A stretch of DNA of 64,000 nt from assembly GCF_005502465.1 (NCBI RefSeq), contig NZ_SCOT01000012.1, forward strand, positions 1 to 64,000. The letters run 5' to 3'. A program made the translations under genes and the position numbers. The notes below the pieces were generated by a model, which was not told where the DNA came from, made no database searches, and saw only the letters and a list, made by a program, of their open reading frames with translations. Source of the DNA: Sphingopyxis sp. L1A2A. GTDB lineage: Bacteria; Pseudomonadota; Alphaproteobacteria; Sphingomonadales; Sphingomonadaceae. Below are positions 45,955 through 59,843 of this stretch, piece by piece. The number at the start of each line of letters is the position of its first letter. The first letter of the stretch is position 1.

Positions 45955-46164
45955 TTAGCCCCCCGGGTCGACGGTCAGCAGGTCGCCGGGCTGGCACTCG
46001 AGCGCGGTGCAGATGGCGGCGAGGGTCGAGAAGCGGATCGCCTTGGCCTTGCCGGTTTTCAGGATCGACAGATTGGCGAGCGTGATGTCGACGCGGTCGG
46101 CCAGTTCGGTCAGCGTCATGCGCCGGTCGTGGAGCAGGTCGTCGAGCTTGACGATCACGGGCAT
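45955..46164 (-). CDS. Small XRE (Cro/CI) HTH regulator
   Basis: A 69-aa single-domain HTH protein of the YozG type: DDLLHDRRMTLTELADRVDIT near residue 8, then the recognition helix and TLAAICTALECQPGDLLTV. It starts within the stop of the DUF2975 gene (TGATG), a very common pairing. It probably controls its own operon. Confidence 0.92.
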   Translation of the reverse strand: MPVIVKLDDLLHDRRMTLTELADRVDITLANLSILKTGKAKAIRFSTLAAICTALECQPGDLLTVDPGG

Positions 46165-46694
46165 CAGACGGTTCCTTCCAGCTCGTCGCCCATCGCGGCG
46201 CCCTGTTCGAAGATGCCGGCGAGGACAAAAACGAGCAGGATCGACAAGACCGCGTTGAGCGAAAAGTCGAAGCCGACGTTATTACGGCCGAACAGGTCGG
46301 CCGCCTCGCCCGCGGCGAGCGACAGCGGGATGCCGATCAGTTGCAGGGCGACCATCAGCCAGCCGATGGCTTTGAGCCGCACCGCATTGGCCATCGCGAA
46401 CGGATCGCCCAGCGCGACGCTGCCGACGATCGCCAACAATTTGCGCATGATGGTCAGGATGAGCAGCAGCGCCACCAGGCCAAGCGCAAAGACGACATAG
46501 AGCCATGGATAGAGCGCCGCGGCATCGAGCCCGGGCTTTTCGACCGCGATCTGCTGCGCCACCTCGGTCCAGTAAAAGGGCAGGATTGCCGCCGTGGCGA
46601 CGAGAATGGTCGCGGCGACGGCGATGAGACCCATGATCAAGAGGATCACCGCGCGGGTGATCAGCAGGACCGGTTGGCTAGATGGGCTTGTCAT
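46164..46694 (-). CDS. DUF2975 membrane protein
   Basis: A 176-aa protein with four hydrophobic segments, paired with the XRE gene as in many bacteria. LYVVFALGLVALLLILTIM and LGDPFAMANAVRLKAIGWLM belong to the DUF2975 signature. ATG 46694 is preceded by GGAG at 6 nt. Function is unknown; the pair may sense a membrane state. Confidence 0.9.
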   Translation of the reverse strand: MTSPSSQPVLLITRAVILLIMGLIAVAATILVATAAILPFYWTEVAQQIAVEKPGLDAAALYPWLYVVFALGLVALLLILTIMRKLLAIVGSVALGDPFAMANAVRLKAIGWLMVALQLIGIPLSLAAGEAADLFGRNNVGFDFSLNAVLSILLVFVLAGIFEQGAAMGDELEGTV

Positions 46695-46714
46695 ATCGAA
46701 CTCCAATATGTGAT

Positions 46715-46731
46715 ATATTGAATATCAATAT
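46715..46731. promoter_or_regulatory. 17-bp palindrome before the DUF2975-XRE operon
   Basis: ATATTGA-ATA-TCAATAT is a perfect 7-bp inverted repeat in a short AT-rich stretch 21 nt upstream of the DUF2975 start. It is a good candidate operator for the XRE protein of the same operon. Confidence 0.5.
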
Positions 46732-46893
46732 GCTGTATATCGCTTTTCGTCAAGAATATATCGCTTATCAATAAATAGGGCGTGATCAGCGGCATACCCG
46801 CGACCGGGGGCGATCTGGGCGCCGACAACCTGCTTTGGTGGCGGCGCCAATGCTGTTAGGTCTGCGGGCGGATCATGCGAAAGGGAGGATGCC

Positions 46894-47559
46894 ATGCAAG
46901 GCGATGCGATGATGGCGCGGCGGATGGTGTTGGCGGCCGCGGTGGGCATGGCGGCGCTGGCGCAGGCGCCGTGGGCGCTGGCGAAATTGCCGCGCGGCGG
47001 GGTGAAGGGACTGATCGGCGGCGCGTCGGACGGGGCGCTCGACAAATTGGCGCAACCGGGCGCATTTTACCGCGACACCGCGGTGCGTATCCTGTTGCCG
47101 GGGGCGGGCGGCAAATTGGCGTCGAAGCTGTTCGGCGTTGGCGACAAGCTGGGGCTCACCACCAACCTGACCAAAAGCCTGAACGATGCCGGCGGGCAGG
47201 CGGCGGGCGAGGCGAAGCCGATCTTTCGCGCCGCGATCGACAATCTGCGCTGGACCGATGCGCCGGCTCTGGTGTCGAAAAAGGATGGCGCGACGCGCTA
47301 TCTGCAGACGAGCGCGGGCGGCGTGCTGTTCACAAAAGTGTCGCCGCTGATCGGATCGGCGCTGGAGAATGTCGGCGCCTATCGCCAGCTCGACCAGCTG
47401 GCGAAGGGCAATTCGCTGATGGCGTCGGCGGGACTGACGCGCGACGGGTTGACCCGGTCGGTGACCGAGCAGGCGTTAAAGGGCATATTCCATTATATGG
47501 CGGGCGAGGAAGCGGCGCTGCGGCGCAATCCGGCGGGGTTGTTGAAGGGGGTGTTTTAG
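46894..47559 (+). CDS. DUF4197 periplasmic protein
   Basis: A 221-aa protein with a signal peptide (cleavage near ALA, residue 30). The LGLTTNLTKSLNDAG region near 85 and YLQTSAGGVLFTKVSPLIGSAL near 135-155 match DUF4197, a conserved proteobacterial family of unknown role. GGGAGG lies 5 nt before the ATG. Confidence 0.88.
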   Translation: MQGDAMMARRMVLAAAVGMAALAQAPWALAKLPRGGVKGLIGGASDGALDKLAQPGAFYRDTAVRILLPGAGGKLASKLFGVGDKLGLTTNLTKSLNDAGGQAAGEAKPIFRAAIDNLRWTDAPALVSKKDGATRYLQTSAGGVLFTKVSPLIGSALENVGAYRQLDQLAKGNSLMASAGLTRDGLTRSVTEQALKGIFHYMAGEEAALRRNPAGLLKGVF

Positions 47560-47564
47560 GCGTC

Positions 47565-47592
47565 TGGATCCCGGATCAAGTCCGGGGTGACG
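47565..47592. repeat. Half copy of the CCGGA-TCAAG-TCCGG repeat family
   Basis: TGGATCCCGGATCAAGTCC and the following GGGGTGACG correspond to the right arm of the repeats at 31323-31413 and 60618-60707. Only one arm is present. Confidence 0.6.
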
Positions 47593-47644
47593 AAAAGAGG
47601 AAACGGTAGCTTGCGACCGATTGCGGACGTAGGATGTTCTTATT

Positions 47645-47799
47645 CTCTCCCCTTGAGGGAGAGATACGAAGGCTTGGCAGCTTGCTGCCTAGCCGCAGTT
47701 GAGAGGGGGTTTACGCCCGCTTGCGGCTCATCCCCTCTCCAAGCTTCGCTAGCTCCTGCGGAGCAAGCTGCGCTATCCTCTCCCTCAAGGGGAGAGGAT
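47645..47799. repeat. Long inverted repeat, CTCTCCCCTTGAGGGAGAG family
   Basis: CTCTCCCCTTGAGGGAGAG at the left and CTCTCCCTCAAGGGGAGAG at the right are inverted copies, enclosing GCAGCTTGCTGC and other small hairpins. It lies between the DUF4197 gene and the rpoB promoter and is related in build to the element at 28551-28729. Confidence 0.75.
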
Positions 47800-47861
47800 T
47801 TGGCGTCCGCGCCCCACCCCAAAACGGACGGCCGCGATCATCGACAACCGCCCCAACAGCG

Positions 47862-47890
47862 TTGACACCTTGCCCCGCAAATCCTATATC
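47862..47890 (+). promoter_or_regulatory. Promoter of rpoBC
   Basis: TTGACA (47862-47867), exactly 17 nt, and TATATC (47885-47890) form a near-consensus housekeeping promoter. The leader to rpoB would be about 170 nt. Confidence 0.8.
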
Positions 47891-47979
47891 GCCGTCACAC
47901 CCCATCGTTCGAGATAGAGTCCGCCTTGCGCAGCGGATTGTACGGATAGGTCGGCGGGGATTTCGACAGGCGTTGGAAA

Positions 47980-48017
47980 GCTGCGGTAAACCGGCAACGG
48001 TTGCCTGCGGCTTTTTT
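47980..48017 (+). terminator. Attenuator-like terminator in the rpoB leader
   Basis: GCTGCGGTAAACCG (47980-47993) pairs with CGGTTGCCTGCGGC (47998-48011) through a GCAA tetraloop, with 10 Watson-Crick pairs, two wobbles and two central mismatches, followed by six T (48012-48017). It lies 50 nt before the rpoB start and after the promoter, mirroring the arrangement before rplJ. Confidence 0.7.
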
Positions 48018-48067
48018 CGCGTCGGAGCGCCCGCGATTTGGATTTTTGACAGGCGAGACAATCACTT

Positions 48068-51000
48068 ATGGCGACCAAGGCGAAGTCGGTGGGCAAGACC
48101 CTCGAAGCAACCGCAAGCAAGCGGATCCGCAAGCTGTTCGGCAACATCCACGAAGCGGTGGAAATGCCTAACCTCATCGAGGTGCAGCGCGAATCCTATG
48201 AACAATTCCTGCGGTCCGACCCCTCGGTCGGCTATGTTTCGGGCCTGGAAAAGACGCTGCGCAGCGTTTTTCCGATCCGCGATTTCGCCGGCACCGCCGA
48301 GCTCGACTTCGTCCATTACGAACTCGAATCGCCGAAATATGACGTCGACGAATGCCGCCAGCGCGGCATCACCTATGCGGCGCCGATGAAGGTCACGCTG
48401 CGTCTGATCGTCTTTGAAGTCGACAGCGAAACCGACACCCGTTCGGTGCTCGATATCAAGGAGCAGGACGTTTACATGGGCGACATGCCGCTCATGACCG
48501 AGAACGGCACCTTCTTCGTCAACGGCACCGAGCGCGTCATCGTGTCGCAGATGCACCGTTCGCCGGGTGTGCTGTTCGACCATGATCGTGGCAAGACCCA
48601 CTCGTCGGGCAAGTTCCTGTTCGCTGCCCGCGTCATTCCCTATCGCGGTTCGTGGCTCGATTTTGAATTCGACGCCAAGGACATCGTCAACGTCCGTATC
48701 GACCGCAAGCGCAAGCTGCCGGTGACCAGTCTGCTTTATGCGCTGGGCATGTCGGGCGAGGAAATCCTCAACCATTTCTACGACCGCCTCGTCTTTGAGC
48801 GCGCCGGGAATGGTTGGAAAGTGCCGTTCATGGTCGAAAACTGGCGCGGGTCGAAGCCGGCGTTCGACGTCGTCGACGCCAAGACCGGCGAAGTCGTGTT
48901 CGCCGCCGGGCACAAGATCAGCCCGCGCCTCGCCAACAAGGCGGCCAAGGACGGTCTCGACACGCTGCTCATCCCGACCGAGGAAATCTTTGGCCGCTAT
49001 TCGGCCTATGACCTGGTCAATGACGCGACCGGCGAGATTTACATCGAAGCCGGTGACGAAGTGTCGGCCGAAAATCTCGAAAAGATCGACAGCGCCGGTA
49101 TCGAGAAGCTGGTGCTGCTCGACATCGACCACAACAACACCGGTCCGTGGATCCGCAACACGCTGAAGGCCGACAAGGCCGAGGATCGCGACCAGGCGCT
49201 GAGCGACATCTACCGCGTCATGCGTCCCGGCGAACCGCCGACGCGCGAAACCGCCGAAGCGTTGTTCGGCGGCCTGTTCTTTGACCCCGAGCGGTACGAC
49301 CTGTCGGCGGTGGGCCGCGTCAAGCTGAACATGCGCCTTGGCCTCGACGCCGAGGACACGGTCACCACGCTGCGCAGCGACGACATCCTCGCGGTCGTCA
49401 AGGAGCTGGTGAACCTGAAGGACGGCAAGGGCGAAATCGACGATATCGACAACCTCGGCAACCGCCGCGTCCGTTCGGTCGGCGAGCTGCTCGAAAACCA
49501 GTATCGCGTCGGCCTGCTCCGCATGGAGCGCGCGGTGAAGGAGCGCATGAGCTCGGTCGATGTGTCGACGGTCATGCCGAACGACCTGATCAACGCCAAG
49601 CCCGCGGTCGCCGCGGTGCGCGAATTCTTTGGTTCGTCGCAGCTGTCGCAGTTCATGGATCAGACCAACCCGCTGTCCGAAGTCACCCACAAGCGCCGCG
49701 TGTCGGCGCTTGGGCCGGGCGGTCTGACCCGCGAGCGTGCGGGCTTTGAAGTCCGCGACGTTCACCCGACCCATTATGGCCGTATCTGCCCGATCGAAAC
49801 GCCGGAAGGCCCGAACATCGGTCTGATCAACTCGCTCGCCACCTTTGCGCGCGTCAACAAATATGGTTTCATCGAAACCCCGTACCGCAAGATCATCGAC
49901 GGCAAGGTGACGACCGAGGTCGTCTATCTGTCGGCGATGGAAGAGCAGAAGCACACCGTCGCGCAGGCGAACGCCGATTTGAACGCCGACGGCAGCTTTA
50001 TCGACGAGCTGATCTCGGCGCGCGAAGCGGGCGAGTTTCTGATGGCGCCCAAGGATCAGATCACGTTGATGGACGTGTCGCCGAAGCAGCTGGTTTCGGT
50101 CGCCGCGTCGCTGATCCCGTTCCTGGAAAACGATGACGCCAACCGCGCCCTGATGGGATCGAACATGCAGCGTCAGGCGGTGCCTTTGCTGCGCGCCGAG
50201 GCGCCCGTCGTCGGCACCGGCATGGAAGAAACCGTCGCGCGTGACTCCGGTGCCGCCATCGCGGCGCGCCGCGGCGGCGTGATCGACCAGGTCGATGCGA
50301 CGCGTATCGTTATCCGTGCGACCGATATGGTCGAACCCGGCAAGTCGGGCGTCGACATCTATCGCCTCCAGAAGTTCCAGCGGTCGAACCAGAACACCTG
50401 CATCAACCAGCGTCCGCTGGTGAAGGTGGGCGAAATCGTGCGTGCTGGCGATATCATCGCCGACGGTCCGTCGACCGAGCTGGGCGAGCTGGCGCTGGGC
50501 AAGAATGTGCTCGTCGCGTTCATGCCGTGGAACGGCTATAATTATGAGGATAGTATCCTCATCAGCGAACGCATCGTGAAGGACGACGTCTTCACCTCGA
50601 TCCACATCGAGGAATTTGAAGTCACCGCGCGCGACACCCGCCTTGGCCCTGAAGACATCACCCGCGACATCCCGAACGTCGGCGAGGAAGCGCTCCGCAA
50701 CCTCGACGAAGCGGGCATCGTCTATATTGGTGCCGAAGTCGGCCCGGGCGACATTCTGGCAGGCAAGATCACCCCCAAGGGTGAATCGCCGATGACGCCG
50801 GAAGAAAAGCTGCTGCGCGCGATCTTTGGCGAAAAGGCCAGCGACGTCCGCGACACCTCGCTTCGCCTGCCGCCGGGCGTGTCGGGTACCGTCGTCGAAG
50901 TCCGCGTCTTTAACCGCCACGGCATCGACAAGGACGAGCGCGCGATCGCGATCGAACGCGAAGAGATCGAGCGGCTGAAGCAGGACGCCGACGATGAGCG

Positions 51001-52246
51001 CGCGATTCTGAACCGTGCGACCTTCTCGAGCCTAAAAGATTTGCTGATCGGTCAGACGACCAGCGCGGTGCCGAAGGGTCTGAAGAAGGGCGACGTCGTC
51101 AGCGAAGAGATGCTGGTCGAACTTGATCGCGCCGATTGGTGGAAGCTGGCGGTTGTCGAAGACAACAGCCAGACCGCTTTGGAAGCGATCAAGGCGCAGT
51201 ATGATGACGCGATCAAGCGCATCAACGCGAAATATGAAGATCGCGTCGAAAAGCTGCAGCGCGGCGACGAACTCGCCCCGGGCGTGCTCAAGATGGTCAA
51301 GGTCTTTGTCGCGGTGAAGCGCAAGCTGCAGCCGGGCGACAAGATGGCCGGCCGTCACGGCAACAAGGGCGTCATTTCGCGGATGCTGCCGGTCGAGGAC
51401 ATGCCGTTCCTGGAGGATGGCACCCATGTCGACATCGTGCTGAACCCGCTGGGCGTGCCGTCGCGCATGAACGTCGGGCAGATCCTGGAAACCCACCTTG
51501 GCTGGGCTTCGCGCGGTCTGGGGCAGCGGGTGACGCAGGCGCTCGACGAATGGCGCGATGCCAATCCCGATGTGACCGGCGGTCAGATGCCCGAAGCCGT
51601 CCGCGACGCGCTTCAGCATGTCTATGGCAGTGAATATGCCGATGACATCAAGTCGCGCGATGCCGATAACATCGTTGAAATGGCCGAAAACCTACGGGTT
51701 GGCGTGCCGTTTGCGACCCCGGTGTTCGACGGTGCCAAGGAAGCCGATGTGACCAACATGCTGACCCTCGCGGGGCTGCATGAATCGGGTCAGTCGGACC
51801 TGTACGACGGCCGCACCGGCGATCGCTTCGATCGCAAGGTGACGGTGGGCTACATCTATATGCTGAAGCTCCATCACCTGGTCGACGACAAGATCCACGC
51901 GCGTTCGATCGGCCCCTACAGCCTCGTCACCCAGCAGCCGCTGGGCGGTAAGGCGCAGTTCGGTGGCCAGCGCTTCGGGGAAATGGAGGTCTGGGCGCTC
52001 CAGGCCTATGGCGCGGCGTACACGCTCCAGGAAATGCTGACGGTGAAGTCCGATGACGTGATCGGCCGCACCAAGGTTTACGAAGCGATCGTCAAGGGCG
52101 ACGACACCTTCGAGGCCGGCATTCCGGAGAGCTTCAACGTGCTCGTCAAGGAAATGCGCTCGCTGGGCCTCAACGTCGAACTGTCTTCGCATGCGGAGCA
52201 GGACCCCGACGAGGCGCCCGACGCCCTTCCCGAAGCCGCCGAATAA
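48068..52246 (+). CDS. rpoB: RNA polymerase subunit beta
   Basis: A 1392-aa beta subunit of full length. The rifampicin pocket shows [16 protein letters not shown] and [14 protein letters not shown] (from about 49,630), with Asp, His and Ser at the positions usually changed in resistant mutants, so wild type. [20 protein letters not shown] near 51,355 is the conserved catalytic-side region, and the C-terminus has an acidic Pro/Ala tail. It is the first gene of rpoBC, 55 nt before rpoC. Confidence 0.99.
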   Translation: MATKAKSVGKTLEATASKRIRKLFGNIHEAVEMPNLIEVQRESYEQFLRSDPSVGYVSGLEKTLRSVFPIRDFAGTAELDFVHYELESPKYDVDECRQRGITYAAPMKVTLRLIVFEVDSETDTRSVLDIKEQDVYMGDMPLMTENGTFFVNGTERVIVSQMHRSPGVLFDHDRGKTHSSGKFLFAARVIPYRGSWLDFEFDAKDIVNVRIDRKRKLPVTSLLYALGMSGEEILNHFYDRLVFERAGNGWKVPFMVENWRGSKPAFDVVDAKTGEVVFAAGHKISPRLANKAAKDGLDTLLIPTEEIFGRYSAYDLVNDATGEIYIEAGDEVSAENLEKIDSAGIEKLVLLDIDHNNTGPWIRNTLKADKAEDRDQALSDIYRVMRPGEPPTRETAEALFGGLFFDPERYDLSAVGRVKLNMRLGLDAEDTVTTLRSDDILAVVKELVNLKDGKGEIDDIDNLGNRRVRSVGELLENQYRVGLLRMERAVKERMSSVDVSTVMPNDLINAKPAVAAVREFFGSSQLSQFMDQTNPLSEVTHKRRVSALGPGGLTRERAGFEVRDVHPTHYGRICPIETPEGPNIGLINSLATFARVNKYGFIETPYRKIIDGKVTTEVVYLSAMEEQKHTVAQANADLNADGSFIDELISAREAGEFLMAPKDQITLMDVSPKQLVSVAASLIPFLENDDANRALMGSNMQRQAVPLLRAEAPVVGTGMEETVARDSGAAIAARRGGVIDQVDATRIVIRATDMVEPGKSGVDIYRLQKFQRSNQNTCINQRPLVKVGEIVRAGDIIADGPSTELGELALGKNVLVAFMPWNGYNYEDSILISERIVKDDVFTSIHIEEFEVTARDTRLGPEDITRDIPNVGEEALRNLDEAGIVYIGAEVGPGDILAGKITPKGESPMTPEEKLLRAIFGEKASDVRDTSLRLPPGVSGTVVEVRVFNRHGIDKDERAIAIEREEIERLKQDADDERAILNRATFSSLKDLLIGQTTSAVPKGLKKGDVVSEEMLVELDRADWWKLAVVEDNSQTALEAIKAQYDDAIKRINAKYEDRVEKLQRGDELAPGVLKMVKVFVAVKRKLQPGDKMAGRHGNKGVISRMLPVEDMPFLEDGTHVDIVLNPLGVPSRMNVGQILETHLGWASRGLGQRVTQALDEWRDANPDVTGGQMPEAVRDALQHVYGSEYADDIKSRDADNIVEMAENLRVGVPFATPVFDGAKEADVTNMLTLAGLHESGQSDLYDGRTGDRFDRKVTVGYIYMLKLHHLVDDKIHARSIGPYSLVTQQPLGGKAQFGGQRFGEMEVWALQAYGAAYTLQEMLTVKSDDVIGRTKVYEAIVKGDDTFEAGIPESFNVLVKEMRSLGLNVELSSHAEQDPDEAPDALPEAAE

Positions 52247-52301
52247 GATCTTATCCTCACCCCCTTCGCCCAGCGCGAGGGGGGAAGAGTGGAGCTAGAA
52301 T

Positions 52302-56585
<4,284 letters not shown>

Positions 56586-56616
56586 GCCGCCTCGTCATCG
56601 ATGCCTGAGACAAAAG

Positions 56617-56652
56617 GGGGCTCGCCGGGTGACTGGCGAGCCCCTTTGCTTT
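56617..56652 (+). terminator. Intrinsic terminator of rpoBC
   Basis: GGGGCTCGCC (56617-56626) and GGCGAGCCCC (56635-56644) form a perfect 10-bp stem with an 8-nt loop, followed by TTTGCTTT. Confidence 0.92.
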
Positions 56653-56769
56653 GGGCGCGCGCGTTTCCGATGCACGCGATGACCGGGTATATTTTGCCCG
56701 TTCCCGCTCGGCACGCCACCTGATACGCCTTTGTCCATCAAGTGAATTTCGGGATGGAGGGATATCAGG

Positions 56770-57480
56770 ATGAGCAGATCATGGCTGGCAGGCGCCGCAC
56801 TGGTTCTGGCCGCGACAAGCGGCGCGGCCGCCGCGCAGGATAACAGCAACATCGAAGGCGAAGTGATCGTCACCGGCCAGCGCGCCTCGGCCGATTATCT
56901 GTCGGACGAACAAACCGTCATCGGATTGCGCCGCCCCGCCGACAGCGCGATCCAACCGGTTAAATTCACTTCGGATTCGCGCGAGGAGGAGGTTCGCAAG
57001 CGCGAAATCCATGCCATGATCGACGCGGCGATCCGCCGCGCCGATGCGGCCGGCGTCGAGCTGGTCACCGGTGAATTCGAACTGAGCAAGGTCACGCTCG
57101 CCAATTATCGCGACCTTGCGTTCGGCCGCGGCGGGCGACCCGATACCAGCGAGATTGCGGTGTTCGTCAAGGCCAAGCTGGCGGGGTCGGTCGGCAGCGC
57201 GCAATCGCGGATCGACGGCTTTATCAAGGCGGTCCCGGCAGAGGGACGCGCGTTGATCGAGCGGCGCAGCGGCATCACGCTGACGATCATCAACCCCGAC
57301 CAGTATCGCGGCGAGATCGTCCGGCTGGTAGCGGCCGAAGCGTTGAAGAGTGCGACCGCCTTTGGGCCCGATTATGGGGTCGAGGTCCAGGGGCTGAACG
57401 AGCAGCTGAGCTGGGCACAGGCGAGCGCGACCGAGGTGTTCCTGTATATTCCGTATCGCTTCACGGTGCGGCCGAAATAG
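56770..57480 (+). CDS. Periplasmic protein of unknown function (SIMPL-like?)
   Basis: A 236-aa protein with a signal peptide ending near AAAAQ (residue 23). EGEVIVTGQRAS right after it resembles the plug start of TonB-dependent receptors, but there is no barrel. The rest is alpha/beta with two similar halves, and NEQLSWAQASATEVFLYIPY near the end is reminiscent of SIMPL/DUF541 proteins. I cannot assign a function. Confidence 0.7.
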   Translation: MSRSWLAGAALVLAATSGAAAAQDNSNIEGEVIVTGQRASADYLSDEQTVIGLRRPADSAIQPVKFTSDSREEEVRKREIHAMIDAAIRRADAAGVELVTGEFELSKVTLANYRDLAFGRGGRPDTSEIAVFVKAKLAGSVGSAQSRIDGFIKAVPAEGRALIERRSGITLTIINPDQYRGEIVRLVAAEALKSATAFGPDYGVEVQGLNEQLSWAQASATEVFLYIPYRFTVRPK

Positions 57481-57484
57481 GAAA

Positions 57485-57511
57485 GGGCCCACCGGGGTGG
57501 CCGGTGAGCCC
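57485..57511 (+). terminator. Probable terminator after the SIMPL-like gene
   Basis: GGGCCCACCGG and CCGGTGAGCCC form an 11-position stem with one mismatch and a 5-nt loop, 5 nt after the stop. The T-run is interrupted (TTGGTTGCTT). Confidence 0.7.
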
Positions 57512-57580
57512 TTGGTTGCTTGGGGATAGGCGGGCCGGTGCGACTGCGCCTGAAAGGCGTCCGGCCCTGATGCTCTGCCC

Positions 57581-57760
57581 TTAAGGCGCGAGGATCGCGA
57601 CCGCGAGGTACAGCAGCAGTGGGAGGCCGAAGCCGAGCAGCGTCAAAGCGACAAAGCCGACGCGCGTCCACAAGACGTCGAAGCCGAACTGGTCTGCCAT
57701 CCCGGCGCAGACGCCGAAGATCACACCATTGCGACGATTCTTGCGAAAACCCTGTTTCAT
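57581..57760 (-). CDS. PspC-domain protein
   Basis: A 59-aa membrane protein that is almost entirely a PspC domain: FRKNRRNGVIFGVCAGMAD near the start and one hydrophobic segment (LLGFGLPLLLYLAVAILA). PspC proteins sense inner-membrane stress. ATG 57760 with AGGA 5 nt upstream is the most likely start. The 37-aa gene is 55 nt upstream on the same strand. Confidence 0.9.
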   Translation of the reverse strand: MKQGFRKNRRNGVIFGVCAGMADQFGFDVLWTRVGFVALTLLGFGLPLLLYLAVAILAP

Positions 57761-57815
57761 TTCTTTCCTTTCCATCCCGGCCGCATGGCCGGCGTTGATT
57801 GTGCGCCGCGGCTGA

Positions 57816-57929
57816 TCAGGCGATCAGATTGCTGGGGCCGACGGCGGCGAGGAACATGATCGAGCAGTACAGCGAAGCAACAGCGGCAATCGCATAGCTC
57901 TTGAACGAGTCGACGTTGAAATGGGCCAT
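57816..57929 (-). CDS. 37-aa single-span membrane peptide
   Basis: A small gene on the same strand as and upstream of pspC. The frame begins MAHFNVDSFKSYAIAAVA, continues as a hydrophobic helix with one Cys and ends in PSNLIA. An AAGGAAGGA box lies 7-11 nt before the ATG, one of the better ribosome binding sites in this area. I believe similar short peptides occur in sphingomonads, but no function is known to me. It may be a small partner of the PspC protein. Confidence 0.65.
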   Translation of the reverse strand: MAHFNVDSFKSYAIAAVASLYCSIMFLAAVGPSNLIA

Positions 57930-58223
57930 GATATTTTCCTTCCTTGAACCTTCCATCCGAACCATTCGGTGGATGCCGACACTACTGCAGGGACCGTGCC
58001 AAATTCATTCATTGGCGGTTAAGCGGGGTTTGTGGCATTGCGACAGATTATTTCAGCGCAATAATTGCGGTGAATTGGTCAAAATTACCGATAATTGAAA
58101 ATTGTCACGCACCAAGCGGCGCTTTGGGCGACGTGATCGATATGGCGTGGTTCGCCCAGCCGGGGATGGCACGGGCGGCTGTGGGCTGGCGTGGCGGGAG
58201 CAGCTGCGGTAGCGGCATAGGCG

Positions 58224-59333
58224 ATGACGCTGACCCGCCTTTCATTGACTGATTTTCGCAATCATGCCGGTGCCGAGCTGGCGGCGGGGCCGGGACTGGT
58301 CGCGCTCCACGGCGACAATGGCGCGGGCAAGACCAATATATTGGAAGCGATTTCGCTGCTCGCGCCCGGCCGCGGGCTGCGCCGGGCGGCGCTGGGCGAG
58401 ATGGTGCGCGACGGGGCGGCTGGCGGTTTTGCCGTGTTCGCCGAGGTTTCGGCCGCCGCCGACCTGGCGCCGGTGTCGCTGGGGACCGGGATCGAGCCTG
58501 CGCACCCGGGGCGGCGGATCGTGCGGATCAACGGCAGCGCCGCCGCCGCGGCGTCGCTGGGCGAATGGCTGGCGGTGCTGTGGCTGACCCCCGCGATGGA
58601 CCGGCTGTTTGTGGAGACCGCGGGCAATCGGCGCCGCTTTCTCGATCGGCTGGTGCTCGCGCTCGATCCGCGCCACGCCCAGCACAGCAACCGGTACGAG
58701 GCGGCGCTGCGCGCGCGCGGCAAGCTGCTGGCCGACCCTGCCAGCGCCGACCCGCAATGGCTGGCCAGCCTGGAGGCGCAGCTCGCCGAACATGGCGCCG
58801 CGATGGATGCGGCGCGGCAACATATGCTGACGGCCTTGTCGGCCGAGCTGGCCGAACAGCCCGATGCGCCCTTTGCCCGCCCGCTGCTGACGCTGGTCGA
58901 CAGCGACGGTGCGGCGCGCGCGGCGCCGCACGATGGCGCAGCGTTGCAGGCGTTGTTCCTGGCGCGGCGGCGGATCGACGCCGCGGCGGGGCGGGCGACC
59001 GCCGGTCCGCATCGTGACGACCTGATCGCGGTTCATGCCGCGACCGGCCGCGCCGCGGCGCGCTGTTCGACCGGCGAGCAAAAGGCGATGCTGTTGTCGC
59101 TGGTGCTGGCGCATAGCGATTGCGTCGCGCGGGCGCGGGGCCAGCGGCCGGTGTTGCTGCTCGACGAGGTCGCGGCGCATCTCGATCCCTTGCGGCGCGG
59201 CGCGCTCTATGAGCGGCTCGCGGGGCAGGGCGGGCAGGCGTGGCTGACCGGTACCGAGGCGGCGCTGTTCACCGACATGCCGGGGCCGGTGACCCGATTC
59301 TGGATCAGCGGCGGGCGGATCGCCGCCGCTTAA
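58224..59333 (+). CDS. recF: DNA replication and repair protein RecF
   Basis: A 369-aa SMC-like ATPase. Walker [16 protein letters not shown] at about 31-45, signature [17 protein letters not shown] near 275 and Walker [13 protein letters not shown] near 308. RecF loads RecA at single-strand gaps with RecO and RecR. It ends 4 nt inside the convergent arsC stop. The Ala-rich lengthening of the C-terminal half is typical of high-GC genomes. Confidence 0.97.
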   Translation: MTLTRLSLTDFRNHAGAELAAGPGLVALHGDNGAGKTNILEAISLLAPGRGLRRAALGEMVRDGAAGGFAVFAEVSAAADLAPVSLGTGIEPAHPGRRIVRINGSAAAAASLGEWLAVLWLTPAMDRLFVETAGNRRRFLDRLVLALDPRHAQHSNRYEAALRARGKLLADPASADPQWLASLEAQLAEHGAAMDAARQHMLTALSAELAEQPDAPFARPLLTLVDSDGAARAAPHDGAALQALFLARRRIDAAAGRATAGPHRDDLIAVHAATGRAAARCSTGEQKAMLLSLVLAHSDCVARARGQRPVLLLDEVAAHLDPLRRGALYERLAGQGGQAWLTGTEAALFTDMPGPVTRFWISGGRIAAA

Positions 59334-59674
59334 AGAATCTCGCGCACCAAATCCTGCGGCCGGCACAGCCGCACCCCTTTGGCGGTCTCGACGATCGGGC
59401 GTTCGACATAGGCCGGGTTGGCGGCCATCGCGGCGATGATGATTTCCTCGCTGGCGTCGTTTAACCCGCGGTCCTCGGCGTCGGTGCCGCGCAGCCGCAG
59501 CGCCGCGCGCGCGGTCAGGCCCGCGTCGGCGAACAGCTGGCGCAGCTTGTCCGCTGCATAGGGATGCTTCAGATATTCGATGACCGTCAGGTCGATGCCC
59601 GGCGTGTCTTGCAGGATCGCGAGCGTCTTGCGCGACGTGCCGCAGGCGGGGTTGTGCCAGATGGTTGCGTTCAT
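59330..59674 (-). CDS. arsC: Arsenate reductase (ArsC, glutaredoxin type)
   Basis: A 114-aa ArsC/Spx-fold enzyme with [14 protein letters not shown]; Cys11 is the arsenate-attacking residue, and the conserved Arg in [12 protein letters not shown] near 90 is present. It reduces arsenate to arsenite with glutathione and glutaredoxin. It converges on recF; the two stops share four bases. No other ars genes are nearby. Confidence 0.93.
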   Translation of the reverse strand: MNATIWHNPACGTSRKTLAILQDTPGIDLTVIEYLKHPYAADKLRQLFADAGLTARAALRLRGTDAEDRGLNDASEEIIIAAMAANPAYVERPIVETAKGVRLCRPQDLVREIL

Positions 59675-59843
59675 GGACCGCGTCCTAACTTCGGCTTAGC
59701 GGACCGTAAACCCGCTATTCATAGCATATATGGCACATCTGCCCGCATGACAGGGAACCACCCGCTTGCCTTTCGCGGCCAATATACGACTTATGCAAAG
59801 TCGAAGGATCGCCAAAGGCGGCCAATGCGGGGTTGGGTTAAAC

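Noticed and set aside
48062-50920. Open frame of 952 codons on the minus strand, antisense to rpoB
   Set aside because: It is a shadow of rpoB caused by strong third-position GC; it has no ribosome binding site and no recognisable domain.
57824-58012. 62-codon minus frame overlapping the 37-aa peptide gene
   Set aside because: Wrong frame; the 37-aa frame has the ribosome binding site and a sensible membrane helix.
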